From Pachysolen tannophilus NRRL Y-2460 (taxonomy: Eukaryota > Ascomycota > Pichiomycetes > Alaninales > Pachysolenaceae): a stretch of DNA of 64,000 nucleotides. Below the pieces are notes generated by a model. That model was not told where the DNA came from. It did not search any database and saw nothing but the letters and a program-made list of their open reading frames with translations. The stretch is taken from positions 227,559-291,558 of the forward strand of contig KV454014.1 in NCBI GenBank assembly GCA_001661245.1. The letters are read 5' to 3'. Of the stretch, positions 8,995 to 19,292 are shown piece after piece. Made by a program: the position numbers and the translations under genes. The first letter of the stretch is position 1. Each line of letters begins with the position of its first letter.

Positions 8995-11109
8995 TTATTC
9001 ATCATCGCTATCATCGCGGTAACTAAATTTTCTTATTTCGCCTAATCTTTTTCTTGCAGCATTTAAGGCATTCTCTAATTTCAAGATTTCTACTTGTTGC
9101 TCCATCTCGACAGTTTTATTTTCATGTAAACTAAGTTTCGAGTAATCAATTTCTTCAACACCACCATTGAGCCTTTTGTTTAATATATCTTGTACTTGAT
9201 TGACTAATGTCCTACAAGCAGAAGACACTGATTTGCTTGCCAATTCGAGACGGTCTTGAGTTTTTGAATTGAAGGTAGCTTTAACTCTAGAAGCGGCGAC
9301 TAACTGTGATGTCGAAGCAGCAACTTCGTTGGAAGAAACAATCAATTGTTCGTGTGAATTCTTACCTGATAAAACACCGTCAGCAGTTTGAATCAAAATA
9401 TTTGTAGACTCGGCAACAGATTTAGCAGCCGAAATCAAACCTTCGGTCCACCTATTGTGTTTTTTGTAGAAAGCAGTTCTCGAATTTGTACCCCTCCCCT
9501 GAGCAACAATTTCAGCCTGACAATCAATAGCAGCTTTGATCAACAATTGAATAGCATTCGTAACAGCAACAGCAGCGGCTAAAATAGCATTGTTTATCTC
9601 CAAGTCAATAGAAGAGAGTGAAGGATCTTTGGGTTTCTCAATTAAAGAAGTTAAATGAGCAGAAGCTGCTGCTATGGCGTCAGCAGCATTGGTCATCTCT
9701 TTATCAACCAAGTCACCTAAGTCCCCATTAGCTTTGTTTATGCGAGCCCTAGGAGCAAGTTTTTCAATTAAATCACTCAATTGCTGTAATTTTTCTTGAA
9801 CGTTCAAATTTCCTTCTATTACGGTATCTGTTTTGTCATCTTCAGACAATTTATTCAAGTTAGAGGATAATAGAGATTTAAAAAATTCTTCAGATAACTG
9901 AGCAGAAAACCTAGCATTGTTAACCAAATTATCAACCTCAGAGTCTGATTTTGCTAATCTAGTTATTCCCTTAGTATCTAATACAACGTCAGAAATCGAG
10001 GAAGCAAAATCCGATATGGTCTTAATGATTGAAGAATGATCACCGTTTGGACCATCAGCTATAAAATTATTAAAGCTAGTTGCAAAATCTGTAGCAGAAG
10101 TAGAAGCTTTTTCTATAACAGATAACATGTATTCTGGGGAAGAATTTTGGTTACCAGCTTGCATAGGGGAATCTAACTCATAAAGGGCATCTTGAATTCT
10201 CTGTACTCCGCTCTGCAAAATAGTATCTAGTAAATTTGTTAATCTCTCTAAGTTCTCAACTAATATCTGATCAATTTGCTCATCAATGGCACTATCTTTA
10301 TCTTTTTGTACAGCAGCTAGTTCTTTAATTGCATCGTCCATAGTTTGTTGCATGATTTCTAGTTCTTCATCTTTTTGCATTAGCTTTTCTTGTAAAGAGT
10401 TGTTTGACTCTGGTGATAATGAGTCAATTATATGCTGCTTTTCATTTAACTGCTTTGTTAATTCGTCAAGTTCTTTATTATGTTGTTGGAATATAGATGA
10501 AAGGTTTGATGATTGTGATCTTTCTGTTGTATCTAGTTTGTCTTTCAATTGTCTTAGTTCTGCTTCAAGTCTTTCAATTTCGTTGTTCTTACCACCTTTT
10601 AATCGGTCCAAGTCTAATCTTGCTCTATCTCTTTCTCTAATCAAATCTGCTAGTTCAATGTTTTTAGCCTTCAAGTCTTTCTCAAGTTTTTCTCTCTTAT
10701 CAATTGATTCCTGTGCACTTGCTGCCTTTTGTTGTACCTTCTTAAATTTTGCTAACAAGTTTAGGTGTTCTTGTCTGAGTTGTGAGTACAACTTGGCTAA
10801 CGATTCGTACTTGTTTTTCCACACATTCAACTGTTCCTGCAAATTGCTGATCAATTCATCTTTGGAAGCCAACTGTTGTTGTGCTGATTGTGTTGTGTTG
10901 TTTATTTCGTTTTCTAATGCTTTTACCCTTTGGTCATACTGTTCCAACATTAATTGGTCTTTCTCATACTGTCCTCTGATTGCTAACAAGTCTCTCTCTA
11001 ATTCCGCCACTCTTCCTTGGGATTGCCTCAGTAGTTGGTCTCTCACCAACTGTTCTTGGGCTTGTCTCTGGGCCTCTTCCTGCTGTTGATGAAAAGTTTT
11101 TAAGTGTTC
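8995..11109 (-). CDS. SLA2: Sla2/End4, N-terminally truncated (no ANTH domain)
   Basis: Endocytic adaptor that links clathrin and actin at cortical patches. The visible frame begins EHLKTFHQQQ at 11109, directly after an in-frame TAG, and has a long coiled coil (about the first 250 residues). It then has the talin-like I/LWEQ (THATCH) actin-binding module, with VSSNEVAASTSQLVAASRVKA and a NAARKRLGEIRK ending close to other Sla2 proteins. About 704 residues are present against about 970 for the family; the missing part is the membrane-binding ANTH domain. The sequence upstream does not encode it. A CCCCCTTTCTTAGGTTAG tract could be a splice acceptor for distant exons, but no branch point is evident. 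If an ATG is required, the first is at 10950 (651 residues). Position beside MAT is ancestral in yeasts. Confidence 0.9.
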   Translation of the reverse strand, partial: EHLKTFHQQQEEAQRQAQEQLVRDQLLRQSQGRVAELERDLLAIRGQYEKDQLMLEQYDQRVKALENEINNTTQSAQQQLASKDELISNLQEQLNVWKNKYESLAKLYSQLRQEHLNLLAKFKKVQQKAASAQESIDKREKLEKDLKAKNIELADLIRERDRARLDLDRLKGGKNNEIERLEAELRQLKDKLDTTERSQSSNLSSIFQQHNKELDELTKQLNEKQHIIDSLSPESNNSLQEKLMQKDEELEIMQQTMDDAIKELAAVQKDKDSAIDEQIDQILVENLERLTNLLDTILQSGVQRIQDALYELDSPMQAGNQNSSPEYMLSVIEKASTSATDFATSFNNFIADGPNGDHSSIIKTISDFASSISDVVLDTKGITRLAKSDSEVDNLVNNARFSAQLSEEFFKSLLSSNLNKLSEDDKTDTVIEGNLNVQEKLQQLSDLIEKLAPRARINKANGDLGDLVDKEMTNAADAIAAASAHLTSLIEKPKDPSLSSIDLEINNAILAAAVAVTNAIQLLIKAAIDCQAEIVAQGRGTNSRTAFYKKHNRWTEGLISAAKSVAESTNILIQTADGVLSGKNSHEQLIVSSNEVAASTSQLVAASRVKATFNSKTQDRLELASKSVSSACRTLVNQVQDILNKRLNGGVEEIDYSKLSLHENKTVEMEQQVEILKLENALNAARKRLGEIRKFSYRDDSDDE

Positions 11110-12046
11110 CTAACCTAAGAAAGGGGGTGATATATGTGCTCTTAACGTTATGCGGTATGTAGGATTATGCGATGAGTATCGCTTATGCAAGATTGTGGTG
11201 AAGTGCATAATGTTGCATTAGATAAATTTTAGTGGTTTTTTATGTAGATTTGAAATGAAATGGCGTTTTCATGATTTTAGTTCTATTTTTGATGTTTTGG
11301 TAGTTTTTGTTGTGGTAGTATTTAGTTTATAGGTTGTGGTGGGTGGGTGGGGGATGGTGGTGGCCGCGTTGAAAATTACATCAATTTTTCTAGTTTATGT
11401 TTGATTTTTATATATCTAGATTTTATTTCTCAATTTTTGTCCCCTGTTCGATTATTTTTGTGAAATGATGTCTATTTACAATCATTTTTGATAGATGGAG
11501 TAGCAAATAAATTTGTATTTTGTGCTGTGAAAGAGGTTGTGGTTAGTGTAATTTGTTTGCGCCAGTGGGATTCGTCTCTGAGGAATGTTACTGTTAATTT
11601 ACATGTTCTTTCCAAATTTTCACACGGAACATCGCTTTAGTAGGGATTGTTGATTGATATCTATATCTCAAACCAGCACAAATTGAAGGCCATAATTGTA
11701 TAGCAAAGTTTTGGCACACTCTCTTGATGGTGAACGTTGAACGTTACGATAATTGGTCACTGTAATTTGAAGTTTTTGAGGCAACTTTCTTATTGAGGTT
11801 ATACGTGTCAGTAATTAACGCTATACTGTTTTTTGTCGTGCAGTTTCTAGTTGACAGAAATGTCACAGCATCCGAAACAAATTTAAGAAATAATTAATTT
11901 TATTTTTTATTTTTTTACGGATTCTTCGCGAAAGAGCTGACATCTTATTCATTGGTGAGGAAAGATTTTCCAAATAGTAAGTAGTACCTAGCTAGTATAC
12001 AATTAACTTGGAATAAATGATACACATAATTATGTATATAAAATAA
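11110..12046. other. Non-coding region where the SLA2 5' part is expected
   Basis: About 940 bases with no frame of 60 codons or more on the minus strand except the SLA2 continuation. The ANTH domain (roughly 280 residues) would need about 840 bases and is not here. A G-rich tract at 11336-11356 (GG, GGG, GGG, GGGGG runs) stands out in the AT-rich surroundings. The right end must carry the promoter of the gene starting at 12047. Confidence 0.6.
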
Positions 12047-13681
12047 ATGTTTGCATTGCTAAGGAGAAATTTATTTGGGAAATCAATAATTTACAAGATT
12101 TATCATCGAAGTAAATATACTTTGAATGAAAATGGACTGACTGTTAACAAATTTCAGTTGCCGACCTCATATGAAGATTTTATAAAATATGTTAGATCTA
12201 ACCCTGGAGCATTTTTTCCTTATTCAGTTTATTCTAATATTTTAAATAATCATTTGATTAATTTGGACAAGAAGAAGCTAAATGTTTTGAGGGAATTTAT
12301 CGAAGTATTCAAAAATGATAAGAGATTATCTTCTGTCGAGTTACTGGATTTACATAATTTGGTAATCACCAGGTTTACTAATATTGATTATTCAGTAGCT
12401 ACAATGGCAAGTTTGGAGCTTAAAAAATTAGTTAAAGATCATGAAAATCACACAAATCTACGATTAATGAAGCCAACGTTAAGATCATTGATTGAAATTA
12501 TTAAGTATAATCCGGGCAGAGTTTCGTCATCCTGGGAAATATTTTCAAAGGAAATCGATAAAGATGATCAAATTTTGTCAGAGTTGGCAAATAAAAATAA
12601 GTTGCAAAATGAATTAGTAACTTTAATAATTGAGAAATTATTATATGGCGATTTTTGTGAAAAAGAAGATAAATTTAAGATCGATGCCAAAAATTTATCG
12701 AGAATAGAATATTTAATACATAAATATAATCGTACTCAAGTTTTATCCGAAAATTTACAATTAGACTTGGTTAAGGCTTGTATTGATTTGAAGTCTATTC
12801 CTATTATTAAATCAATGAAAATATCTTCAAGCATTTTAGGTAAAATTTTACTAGATGATACCGTTACTTTATCGGATGATGAGTTTATTTCTATTTTTTC
12901 CATATATTTTCAATTGGAAAAATCATTTGTTAACTATGAATTGTTGTTTAAGGTCTTGCCGAAATTGGCTCTGCTGTCATCGGAAGCATCAACTCGAAAA
13001 AGTATTCAGAAAGAAAAAACTCAAATTATTTTCAATGAGGTTCAAGAAATGATCAAAAAATTGAAGTTAGATTCAGGGACTTCATATGATTCTGCAACTC
13101 TAAGGCAGATTTATATCCATTCATTAGGAATAGAGAATAATAATTTAAAAAAATCTTTAGAGATATTTCACCATTACCAGGCCACACAGAATTCTAATCT
13201 TAGCCAATTACACTTAACTATATCATTGGTATTTTGTTACCACTCGTGTCTTAAAAAAGACATCCATTTGATAAAGGCTGCAGAAGCTTTGCTACCAGGA
13301 GACATAATGTCAATTAAAAATATTCAAGCTTTTATATTAACATATGCTTTCAATTGTCAGCCTGAAAAATCTTTGGAAATTTATAATAGTTATATTAAGG
13401 ATATTTCCACTGAAAATAATGAACAATATCAAGTTTCTCCAGCTGCTTTATTAACAGAAAGTTTGATCTTGGGTTATTTATATAACTTAGATAGAGAATT
13501 TGCTTATTTAGTGAATGATGGCGCTTTGACCAATAAAATTGTCGAAGGACCAACAGCAATCAACAGAATAAAAAAGTTATTCAAGTTATATGGAGATGCT
13601 TTTGAAGAAGAAGACCCAGAGAAAGCCAAGGAAATCATTGGGTTGCTGTTGTTGAAAAACTTCAAGATAGGAGAACACTAA
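12047..13681 (+). CDS. Putative mitochondrial protein of unknown family
   Basis: 544-residue protein that I do not recognise. The N-terminus MFALLRRNLFGKSIIYKIYHRSKY is rich in Arg, Lys, Ser and Tyr without acidic residues, as in a mitochondrial presequence. The rest is helical and leucine/lysine-rich, with repeated LxxxLIxxIK-type segments suggestive of an alpha-solenoid (PPR- or HEAT-like). That would fit yeast mitochondrial gene-expression factors. No catalytic motif is visible. The start is the first ATG of the frame. Function is not assigned. Confidence 0.75.
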   Translation: MFALLRRNLFGKSIIYKIYHRSKYTLNENGLTVNKFQLPTSYEDFIKYVRSNPGAFFPYSVYSNILNNHLINLDKKKLNVLREFIEVFKNDKRLSSVELLDLHNLVITRFTNIDYSVATMASLELKKLVKDHENHTNLRLMKPTLRSLIEIIKYNPGRVSSSWEIFSKEIDKDDQILSELANKNKLQNELVTLIIEKLLYGDFCEKEDKFKIDAKNLSRIEYLIHKYNRTQVLSENLQLDLVKACIDLKSIPIIKSMKISSSILGKILLDDTVTLSDDEFISIFSIYFQLEKSFVNYELLFKVLPKLALLSSEASTRKSIQKEKTQIIFNEVQEMIKKLKLDSGTSYDSATLRQIYIHSLGIENNNLKKSLEIFHHYQATQNSNLSQLHLTISLVFCYHSCLKKDIHLIKAAEALLPGDIMSIKNIQAFILTYAFNCQPEKSLEIYNSYIKDISTENNEQYQVSPAALLTESLILGYLYNLDREFAYLVNDGALTNKIVEGPTAINRIKKLFKLYGDAFEEEDPEKAKEIIGLLLLKNFKIGEH

Positions 13682-14264
13682 CTATAAAACTTCAACTTAT
13701 CAAATAGTGGCTGGTAAAAGTGGTCAACAATTCAAAATTGGACATTTATAATGAACTAAGCCTTATTATTCCTTTTTAAGAAGGATTTTTTCACGAGTGT
13801 GGCTATACAACGGAAATATCAAAAAAAAAAAAAATTTTTAAAAATTTTTTTNNNNNNNNNNNNNNNNNNNNNNNNNNNNNNNNNNNNNNNNNNNNNNNNN
13901 NNNNNNNNNNNNNNNNNNNNNNNNNNNNNNNNNNNNNNNNNNNNNNNNNNNNNNNNNNNNNNNNNNNNNNNNNNNNNNNNNNNNNNNNNNNNNNNNNNNN
14001 NNNNNNNNNNNNNNNNNNNNNNNNNNNNNNNNNNNNNNNNNNNNNNNNNNNNNNNNNNNNNNNNNNNNNNNNNNNNNNNNNNNNNNNNNNNNNNNNNNNN
14101 NNNNNNNNNNNNNNNNNNNNNNNNNNNNNNNNNNNNNNNNNNNNNNNNNNNNNNNNNNNNNNNNNNNNNNNNNNNNNNNNNNNNNNNNNNNNNNNNNNNN
14201 NNNNNNNNNNNNNNNNNNNNNNNNNNNNNNNNNNNNNNNNNNNNNNNNNNNNNNNNAAAAAAAG

Positions 14265-14296
<32 letters not shown>

Positions 14297-14460
14297 TTTT
14301 TTTTTTTTTTCGGTTTTCCAAATTTTCAAAATTTCCAGCATGAATTTTGTCCTGTGTTGACTCAGAGGTTTTATACAATCAATATATTTTTGTTGTTGCT
14401 ATTGTTGTTGTTGTATTGTACTTTGTAGGTTAAAAATATACGCATAAATTAATTTCGAAA
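13682..14460. other. Intergenic with a 405-base assembly gap (13852-14256)
   Basis: The N run is flanked on the left by A13-T5-A5-T7 and on the right by a poly-A run followed by 18 T. The join therefore lies in homopolymers that defeated assembly, and the gap length may be nominal. The right part carries the MET14 leader, with a TTG/TTGTTG repeat near 14391-14414. No gene is supported in the visible sequence. Confidence 0.9.
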
Positions 14461-15063
14461 ATGGCAAGTAATATAACATGGCATCCAAATCTTTCCTATG
14501 AGGAGCGTAGGGCTTTGAGAAAACAGTCTGGAGCAACTGTTTGGTTAACAGGTTTAAGTGCGTCAGGTAAAAGTACTATTGCATGTGCCTTGGAGCAATT
14601 CTTACTCCAAAAAGGTATCTCAGTTTATAGACTTGATGGTGACAATATCAGATTTGGTTTAAATAAAGATTTGGGATTTTCTGAGACGGACAGAAATGAA
14701 AATATTCGTCGTATTTCTGAAGTTGCAAAATTGTTTTCTGATTCATGTTCTATTGCAGTTACCTCTTTTATTTCTCCATATAAAATTGATAGAGATAGAG
14801 CTAGAGAATTACACAAGGAAGCAAACTTACCATTTGTTGAAGTATTTATCGATGTTCCAGTTGAAGTTGCTGAACAAAGAGATCCAAAGGGGTTGTATAA
14901 GAAAGCTAGAGAAGGAATTATTAAAAATTTCACTGGTATATCTGCTCCTTATGAAGCACCAGAAAATCCAGAGTTACATTTGAAAACAGATGAATTAACT
15001 GTTGAAGAAAGTGCACAGAAAATTGTTGATTACTTGGTTAAAGAAGGATTAGTTTTTTTCTAG
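14461..15063 (+). CDS. MET14: Adenylyl-sulfate (APS) kinase
   Basis: 200-residue cytosolic kinase that phosphorylates adenosine 5'-phosphosulfate to PAPS, the second step of sulfate assimilation. Length matches S. cerevisiae Met14. Visible motifs: P-loop GLSASGKST (about 31-39), the [17 protein letters not shown] substrate loop, the [10 protein letters not shown] segment, SFISPY, and the [11 protein letters not shown] lid. The frame is intact with no introns and starts at the first ATG (MASNITWHP, the conserved N-terminal ITWHPNLS). No close sulfur-pathway neighbour is present, so it stands alone. Certain. Confidence 0.97.
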   Translation: MASNITWHPNLSYEERRALRKQSGATVWLTGLSASGKSTIACALEQFLLQKGISVYRLDGDNIRFGLNKDLGFSETDRNENIRRISEVAKLFSDSCSIAVTSFISPYKIDRDRARELHKEANLPFVEVFIDVPVEVAEQRDPKGLYKKAREGIIKNFTGISAPYEAPENPELHLKTDELTVEESAQKIVDYLVKEGLVFF

Positions 15064-15293
15064 AAGAAAATAACCAAATCAATCAATGTATTTTATACTC
15101 TTTTTAGATTTGTTTTTGCTTTTGCTGCTCAATGTTCATAGTTATATATAATCATTTCATTACAGGCTATTAAAAAAAAAAAAAAACTTCATAGACATCA
15201 TGAATGTTTCAAAATTATACATTTTTCAATTTCTATTTTTACGGGAACTGGATCCTTTACCCAAAGTATATCATATAATTATACGTTTTTCTA

Positions 15294-16529
15294 TTATTTA
15301 TTTGTTTTTCCTTTTCTTTTAGACAATAACATTTTAATGGCAACTAACCATTTTATCAATTCATCTTCATTTTCCACACTAAAACGAATTCTCTTTTTAG
15401 TGGTGATGATTAGTAAACACCAATTTTTAGTTTTCGATAATGGGTCCAATTCAACAATATCCAATACATCATCCATTAGAATTATCTTGGCAGGTTTTTC
15501 TGATCTTAATTTTTCAGAAAAATTAGAATTTGCAAAATTCGAACCTTGATCTTTATAGAAAATCAATCTTTTGTTTGTTAAAATTATATAAAACCTTTTC
15601 CACTGATTGTAACGCTTATATAATCTTTTCATTTCACCTTTTTCTATTATTATTTCATGTTTAGCTGAAGAACTTAAATAATCATCTTTCAAGTCTCCTT
15701 CTTTATTATTTTGAGATTCTTCTACTAGTCCCAGTTTTTCCTTTAATAGTTCTGCTTTTATTTTAAGTCTTTCTTTTTCAACTTTTTCCTGATCAAGCCC
15801 ATTTTCATTTATTATTGGTAAAATGGGTTGTTGAGATTGTTGATGAGTTAGATTAGAATCAGACGCATTAGAAATATAATTATTATCATCCACTCCACTG
15901 AATTGATCATTTGATGAGTTATTCTGATAAATAAATGGAGGTGGATCTTTTTCAAGTGGAATTGGACTTTCAGCAATATCATCATGATCACTTTGATTAT
16001 TTCCATTTCCATTTCCATTTCTATTTTCATTTTCATTTTCATTTTCATCTTCATCTTCATGACTTTTATTTTCGGGTTCTAAAACTTCTTCAAAACTTTC
16101 ATTATTATAATCAATGACGCTTCGTAAACCTGCAACCCATCTTTGCATTGTATCTTTATCCTCTGCATATAATTGGAACTCTTTATGACTTGTATGGATC
16201 TTAAAATAATATTTATTTGAATGATGATGATTTGTATTGTCATCCACATTAAAGGATAATAAATTTGAACCATTTATCACTCCTAAAGGTTTATGTTCCT
16301 GAGAATCTTTATAATACGATAATTGACAATTTCTTAGCACAAACCATCTTTTCTTATAATTATGATATTTTGAAGATTTTTTATGAAGGTAAGAAGATAC
16401 AATCAATTTATTTGGATTTTCAATTTGTTCTTTATTCAATTTTTTAATTTCTTCTATATCATTTGTCTTATCTTGAATAAATGTATGGTGTTGATGATTA
16501 TGATAAAGCTTAGGAATTAAGCCTTTCAT
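15294..16529 (-). CDS. OPY1: Opy1-like protein with two PH domains
   Basis: 411 residues from the first ATG (the frame extends two codons further to a GTG). The N-terminal PH domain (about 45-145) starts LIVSSYLHKKSSKYHNYKKRWFVLR-type and ends in the invariant Trp of QRWVAGLRSVI. The C-terminal PH domain (about 290-405) has YNQWKRFYIILTNKRLIFY and ends ELIKWLVAIKMLL. Between them lies an acidic, Asn/Gln-rich linker with an (Glu-Asn)n/(Gly-Asn)n tract. Two PH domains separated this way match yeast Opy1, which binds PtdIns(4,5)P2 at the plasma membrane and modulates PI4P 5-kinase signalling. The linker is longer than in S. cerevisiae (328 residues in total). Divergent from the JEN transporter. 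Moderately to highly sure. Confidence 0.82.
   Translation of the reverse strand: MKGLIPKLYHNHQHHTFIQDKTNDIEEIKKLNKEQIENPNKLIVSSYLHKKSSKYHNYKKRWFVLRNCQLSYYKDSQEHKPLGVINGSNLLSFNVDDNTNHHHSNKYYFKIHTSHKEFQLYAEDKDTMQRWVAGLRSVIDYNNESFEEVLEPENKSHEDEDENENENENRNGNGNGNNQSDHDDIAESPIPLEKDPPPFIYQNNSSNDQFSGVDDNNYISNASDSNLTHQQSQQPILPIINENGLDQEKVEKERLKIKAELLKEKLGLVEESQNNKEGDLKDDYLSSSAKHEIIIEKGEMKRLYKRYNQWKRFYIILTNKRLIFYKDQGSNFANSNFSEKLRSEKPAKIILMDDVLDIVELDPLSKTKNWCLLIITTKKRIRFSVENEDELIKWLVAIKMLLSKRKGKTNK
16001..16060. repeat. Hexanucleotide microsatellite inside OPY1
   Basis: Tandem TTTCCA then TTTTCA units (plus strand) that encode the Gly-Asn and Glu-Asn dipeptide runs of the Opy1 linker. The unit length keeps frame, so length variants would be tolerated. 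Confidence 0.85.
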
Positions 16530-17624
16530 TTCCACTAGAGTTCAATTTAACAACTGAATAAATAAATACTTATCGTATATAGATATATATATATATATAT
16601 ATTTTAATAATATAATATATTAACAAAACTCATTTGTTTAGTTTGTTTAGTTTTATGGTTCGGTTTAGCTTCATAATAATCAAGAAATTCAAAAGGTCGT
16701 TCACAAAACTTTTAAAAAACCATAAAATTTCCTAATTCGGAAGAGCGCCTAAGAGATTGTTTGAATCAAACTACAAATTTACAACTACGAATTACCATGA
16801 TTTAGCAATAGAGTAATTAAATCACTTCATAATAGTTTAACTGAGCTTAGCTAAAAGAAGAAATGCTTAGGTTATAGAAAAATTACTGTATATCAATTTA
16901 TTGTATATTTGTGTAAACTGTGCTTCAAGGTATTTTATAAGAATGAGTGCCAATTTATTTATTTATTTGTCTGTCTGTCTTTACAAAAATTGAAGAAGTA
17001 AGATGATATGTGATCTTTATCAGGAAAACAATAACACGACAAATTCCTATTTTTCCCAACTTCATTAATCTGAATCAGTCATGTTTAAATATCTATCAAA
17101 TGTCTTTTCAAATTTCCTTTATCTTTAATGATAAATGAATAAATAGTACCGTCATCAACGAAAAATTCTATAGATGCGGCTCGAGAGGACCGAATAAAAG
17201 AAGTACATTAATAATAATTAATACCTTATCTTTTGGATCCTTTAGATGAGATATCACGCAATTCAAACAAAGTGTATTTTTTTTTAATTTTTTTGCTTTT
17301 TTGGTGAGTCAACTTTAATGTAAGCACTATTTGTTTAAACTACAAGAAAGATCATTAAACTTTCATTCTACGAGTTGTCTCTTATGATGTACTATTATCT
17401 CTATAAGTAAACTGTTAAGAAAAAAAAAAATTTTTTTTTACTGAATGACCGGTTTCCAAAACTGGAGAAATAGAAAATGTTTAATACCTTTTGCAAATAA
17501 TAATTATTATTAATTTTTTTTTTTCTTTTCTGTTATAAATAAGGTAAAATTCGGTTATTTAAAGAGTCAGATTCTTTTTTAAAAAATTGTTCCAGAGACT
17601 TTAATAGTTTGAATATTGAGTATA
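16530..17624. promoter_or_regulatory. Divergent OPY1 / JEN-type transporter promoter
   Basis: 1.1 kb with no reading frame of note. It contains TA repeats near 16581-16600, A/T homopolymers around 17420-17440 and the zinc-cluster-like site at 17177-17192. The large size fits a heavily regulated transporter gene on the right. No other motif is convincing. Confidence 0.5.
17177..17192. promoter_or_regulatory. Candidate zinc-cluster site CGG-N10-CCG
   Basis: Inverted CGG triplets 10 bases apart, about 430 bases before the JEN-type gene, in DNA otherwise poor in CG. CGG-N10-CCG is the spacing used by Put3-type Zn2Cys6 factors. JEN genes are controlled by carbon-source zinc-cluster factors, but the match to a particular factor is not shown. 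Confidence 0.35.
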
Positions 17625-19292
17625 ATGAACAATTTAGAATCTGGTTCCCGAAGAAAAAATTCCTTGGAAGATTCACATATTGAAGACCAGAATAATAGTA
17701 ATGGTAATAATACTACTAATAGTAATGTTGTTAAAAAACCTGATTTTTCAGCAAGGGCAATCAAGCATTATTTTGCTACAAGGTTTCCAGAGTTGATACC
17801 GTCAAAGGAAATTTTTCATGAAAATAAACAAATGTTGAATCCTTTCCCTGCTTTGAAGAAAATTCCTGGGAAACAATGGTTATTAATGTCTGCTGGTTTT
17901 TGGGCATGGACTTGGGATGCATTTGATTATTTTTCTGTTTCTTTAAATGTTTCTAAATTAGCTTCTGATTTTGATGTTTCTACAACAGATATAACTTGGG
18001 GTATTACTTTAGTGTTAATGTTGAGAACTGTAGGTGCTTTAATATTTGGATTTCTGGGAGATAGATATGGTAGAAAATGGGCATTAGTTGTTAATTTAAT
18101 TTGTATGTGTATTTTAGAAATTGGTACAGGTTTTATTAAAACTTATAGACAATTTTTAGGTATTAGAGCTTGTTTTGGAGTTATCATGGGTGGAGTTTAT
18201 GGTAATGCAGCAGCTACAGTTTTAGATGATTGTCCAGTTGATGCAAAAGGTTTTCTTAGTGGATTACTTCAACAAGGTTATGCATTTGGTTATTTATTGG
18301 CTGTTGTTTTCACAAGAGCTATTGCTGATACTACTTCAAAATCATGGAGAGCTTTATTTTGGTTTGCTGCAGGAATATGTTTTTTAATTATAATTTTTAG
18401 AAGTATATTACCAGAAACAACAGCTTTTAAAAAAAAAATTGCATTTGCTAAATATCAAAAAAATCATAATATTCTGCAATTAACTTTTAAAGAAAAAGCT
18501 CTTGTTTCTCTTAAAATTTATTGGTTGATGATGATTTATATGGTTTTATTAATGGCAGGTTTTAATTTCATGAGTCATGGTTCTCAAGATCTTTTCCCTA
18601 CTTTTTTAACAAAACAATTAAATTTTGGAGATAATAGATCAACTGTAACAAATTGTGTTGCTAATTTTGGTGCTCTTACAGGTGGTGTTGTTGTTGGACA
18701 TTTTTCAAATTTTGTTGGTAGAAGATTATCAGTAATAATTTGTTGTATTATTGGTGGTGCATTGATTTATCCATGGGCATTTGTTACAAACAATGGTATT
18801 GATGCTGCTGTTTTCTTCTTACAATTTATGGTTCAAGGTGCATGGGGAGTTATACCAATTCATTTAAGTGAATTATGTCCACCAGAATTTAGATCTTTAA
18901 TTGTTGGATTAGCATATCAATTAGGTAATTTAGCTTCTTCTGCTTCTTCTACAATTGAAACAAGAATAGGTGAAAGATTTCCAATGACAAATGAAGAAGG
19001 TGTTGAAATTTATGATTATGGTAAAGTTATGGCCATATTTATGGGATGTGTCTTTGGATACGTTTTATTAATGACTTTCTTAGGTCCAGAACATAGAGGT
19101 GCTAGTTTAGTAAGACAATTAGAAAAAGATGGTGAAGAAAAAGAAATCATAGCAGAAGTCAATGACCAAGAATTATTATTACAAGAAAAAAGAAATTCAA
19201 TTTCTTCAACTCCTGATACAGAAAGTTCAAATAAAGAGTTAGATGAAGATCTGCAAAAACTTGACCTGACAAAGTCTGATGTGGACGTGTAA
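17625..19292 (+). CDS. JEN-type monocarboxylate/dicarboxylate:H+ symporter
   Basis: Major-facilitator protein, 555 residues from ATG 17625 (the frame extends three codons upstream without another ATG). Family marks: the AFDYFSVSLNVSKLA first helix, TDITWGITLVLM, motif-A loop DRYGRKW, GFNFMSHGSQDLFPT (the Jen signature NxxxHxSQDLxPT), VGRRLSVI, VQGAWGVIPIHLSEL and YQLGNLASSASSTIET. Jen1/Jen2 carriers take up lactate, pyruvate, succinate or malate across the plasma membrane when glucose is absent. The sequence reads closer to the Jen2 (dicarboxylate) subgroup from memory, but substrate is not proven. The C-tail is acidic with lysines, typical of ubiquitin-regulated carriers. Residue 144 is a CTG within GF-x-GDRYGRK, where Jen proteins often have Ala. 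Confidence 0.92.
   Translation: MNNLESGSRRKNSLEDSHIEDQNNSNGNNTTNSNVVKKPDFSARAIKHYFATRFPELIPSKEIFHENKQMLNPFPALKKIPGKQWLLMSAGFWAWTWDAFDYFSVSLNVSKLASDFDVSTTDITWGITLVLMLRTVGALIFGFLGDRYGRKWALVVNLICMCILEIGTGFIKTYRQFLGIRACFGVIMGGVYGNAAATVLDDCPVDAKGFLSGLLQQGYAFGYLLAVVFTRAIADTTSKSWRALFWFAAGICFLIIIFRSILPETTAFKKKIAFAKYQKNHNILQLTFKEKALVSLKIYWLMMIYMVLLMAGFNFMSHGSQDLFPTFLTKQLNFGDNRSTVTNCVANFGALTGGVVVGHFSNFVGRRLSVIICCIIGGALIYPWAFVTNNGIDAAVFFLQFMVQGAWGVIPIHLSELCPPEFRSLIVGLAYQLGNLASSASSTIETRIGERFPMTNEEGVEIYDYGKVMAIFMGCVFGYVLLMTFLGPEHRGASLVRQLEKDGEEKEIIAEVNDQELLLQEKRNSISSTPDTESSNKELDEDLQKLDLTKSDVDV

Noticed and set aside
10286-11089. 267-codon plus-strand frame opposite SLA2
   Set aside because: Antisense shadow of the SLA2 coiled coil: Ser/Cys/Leu-rich composition mirrors Lys/Glu codons and there is no domain.
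13790-13805. TCACGAG and TGTGGC motifs as Cbf1/Met31 sites for MET14
   Set aside because: The Cbf1 core CACGTG is not matched, and the site is about 660 bases away across an assembly gap of unknown true length.
13799-14428. Long reading frames across the N-run on both strands
   Set aside because: They exist only because unknown bases carry no stops; the flanks are homopolymers.
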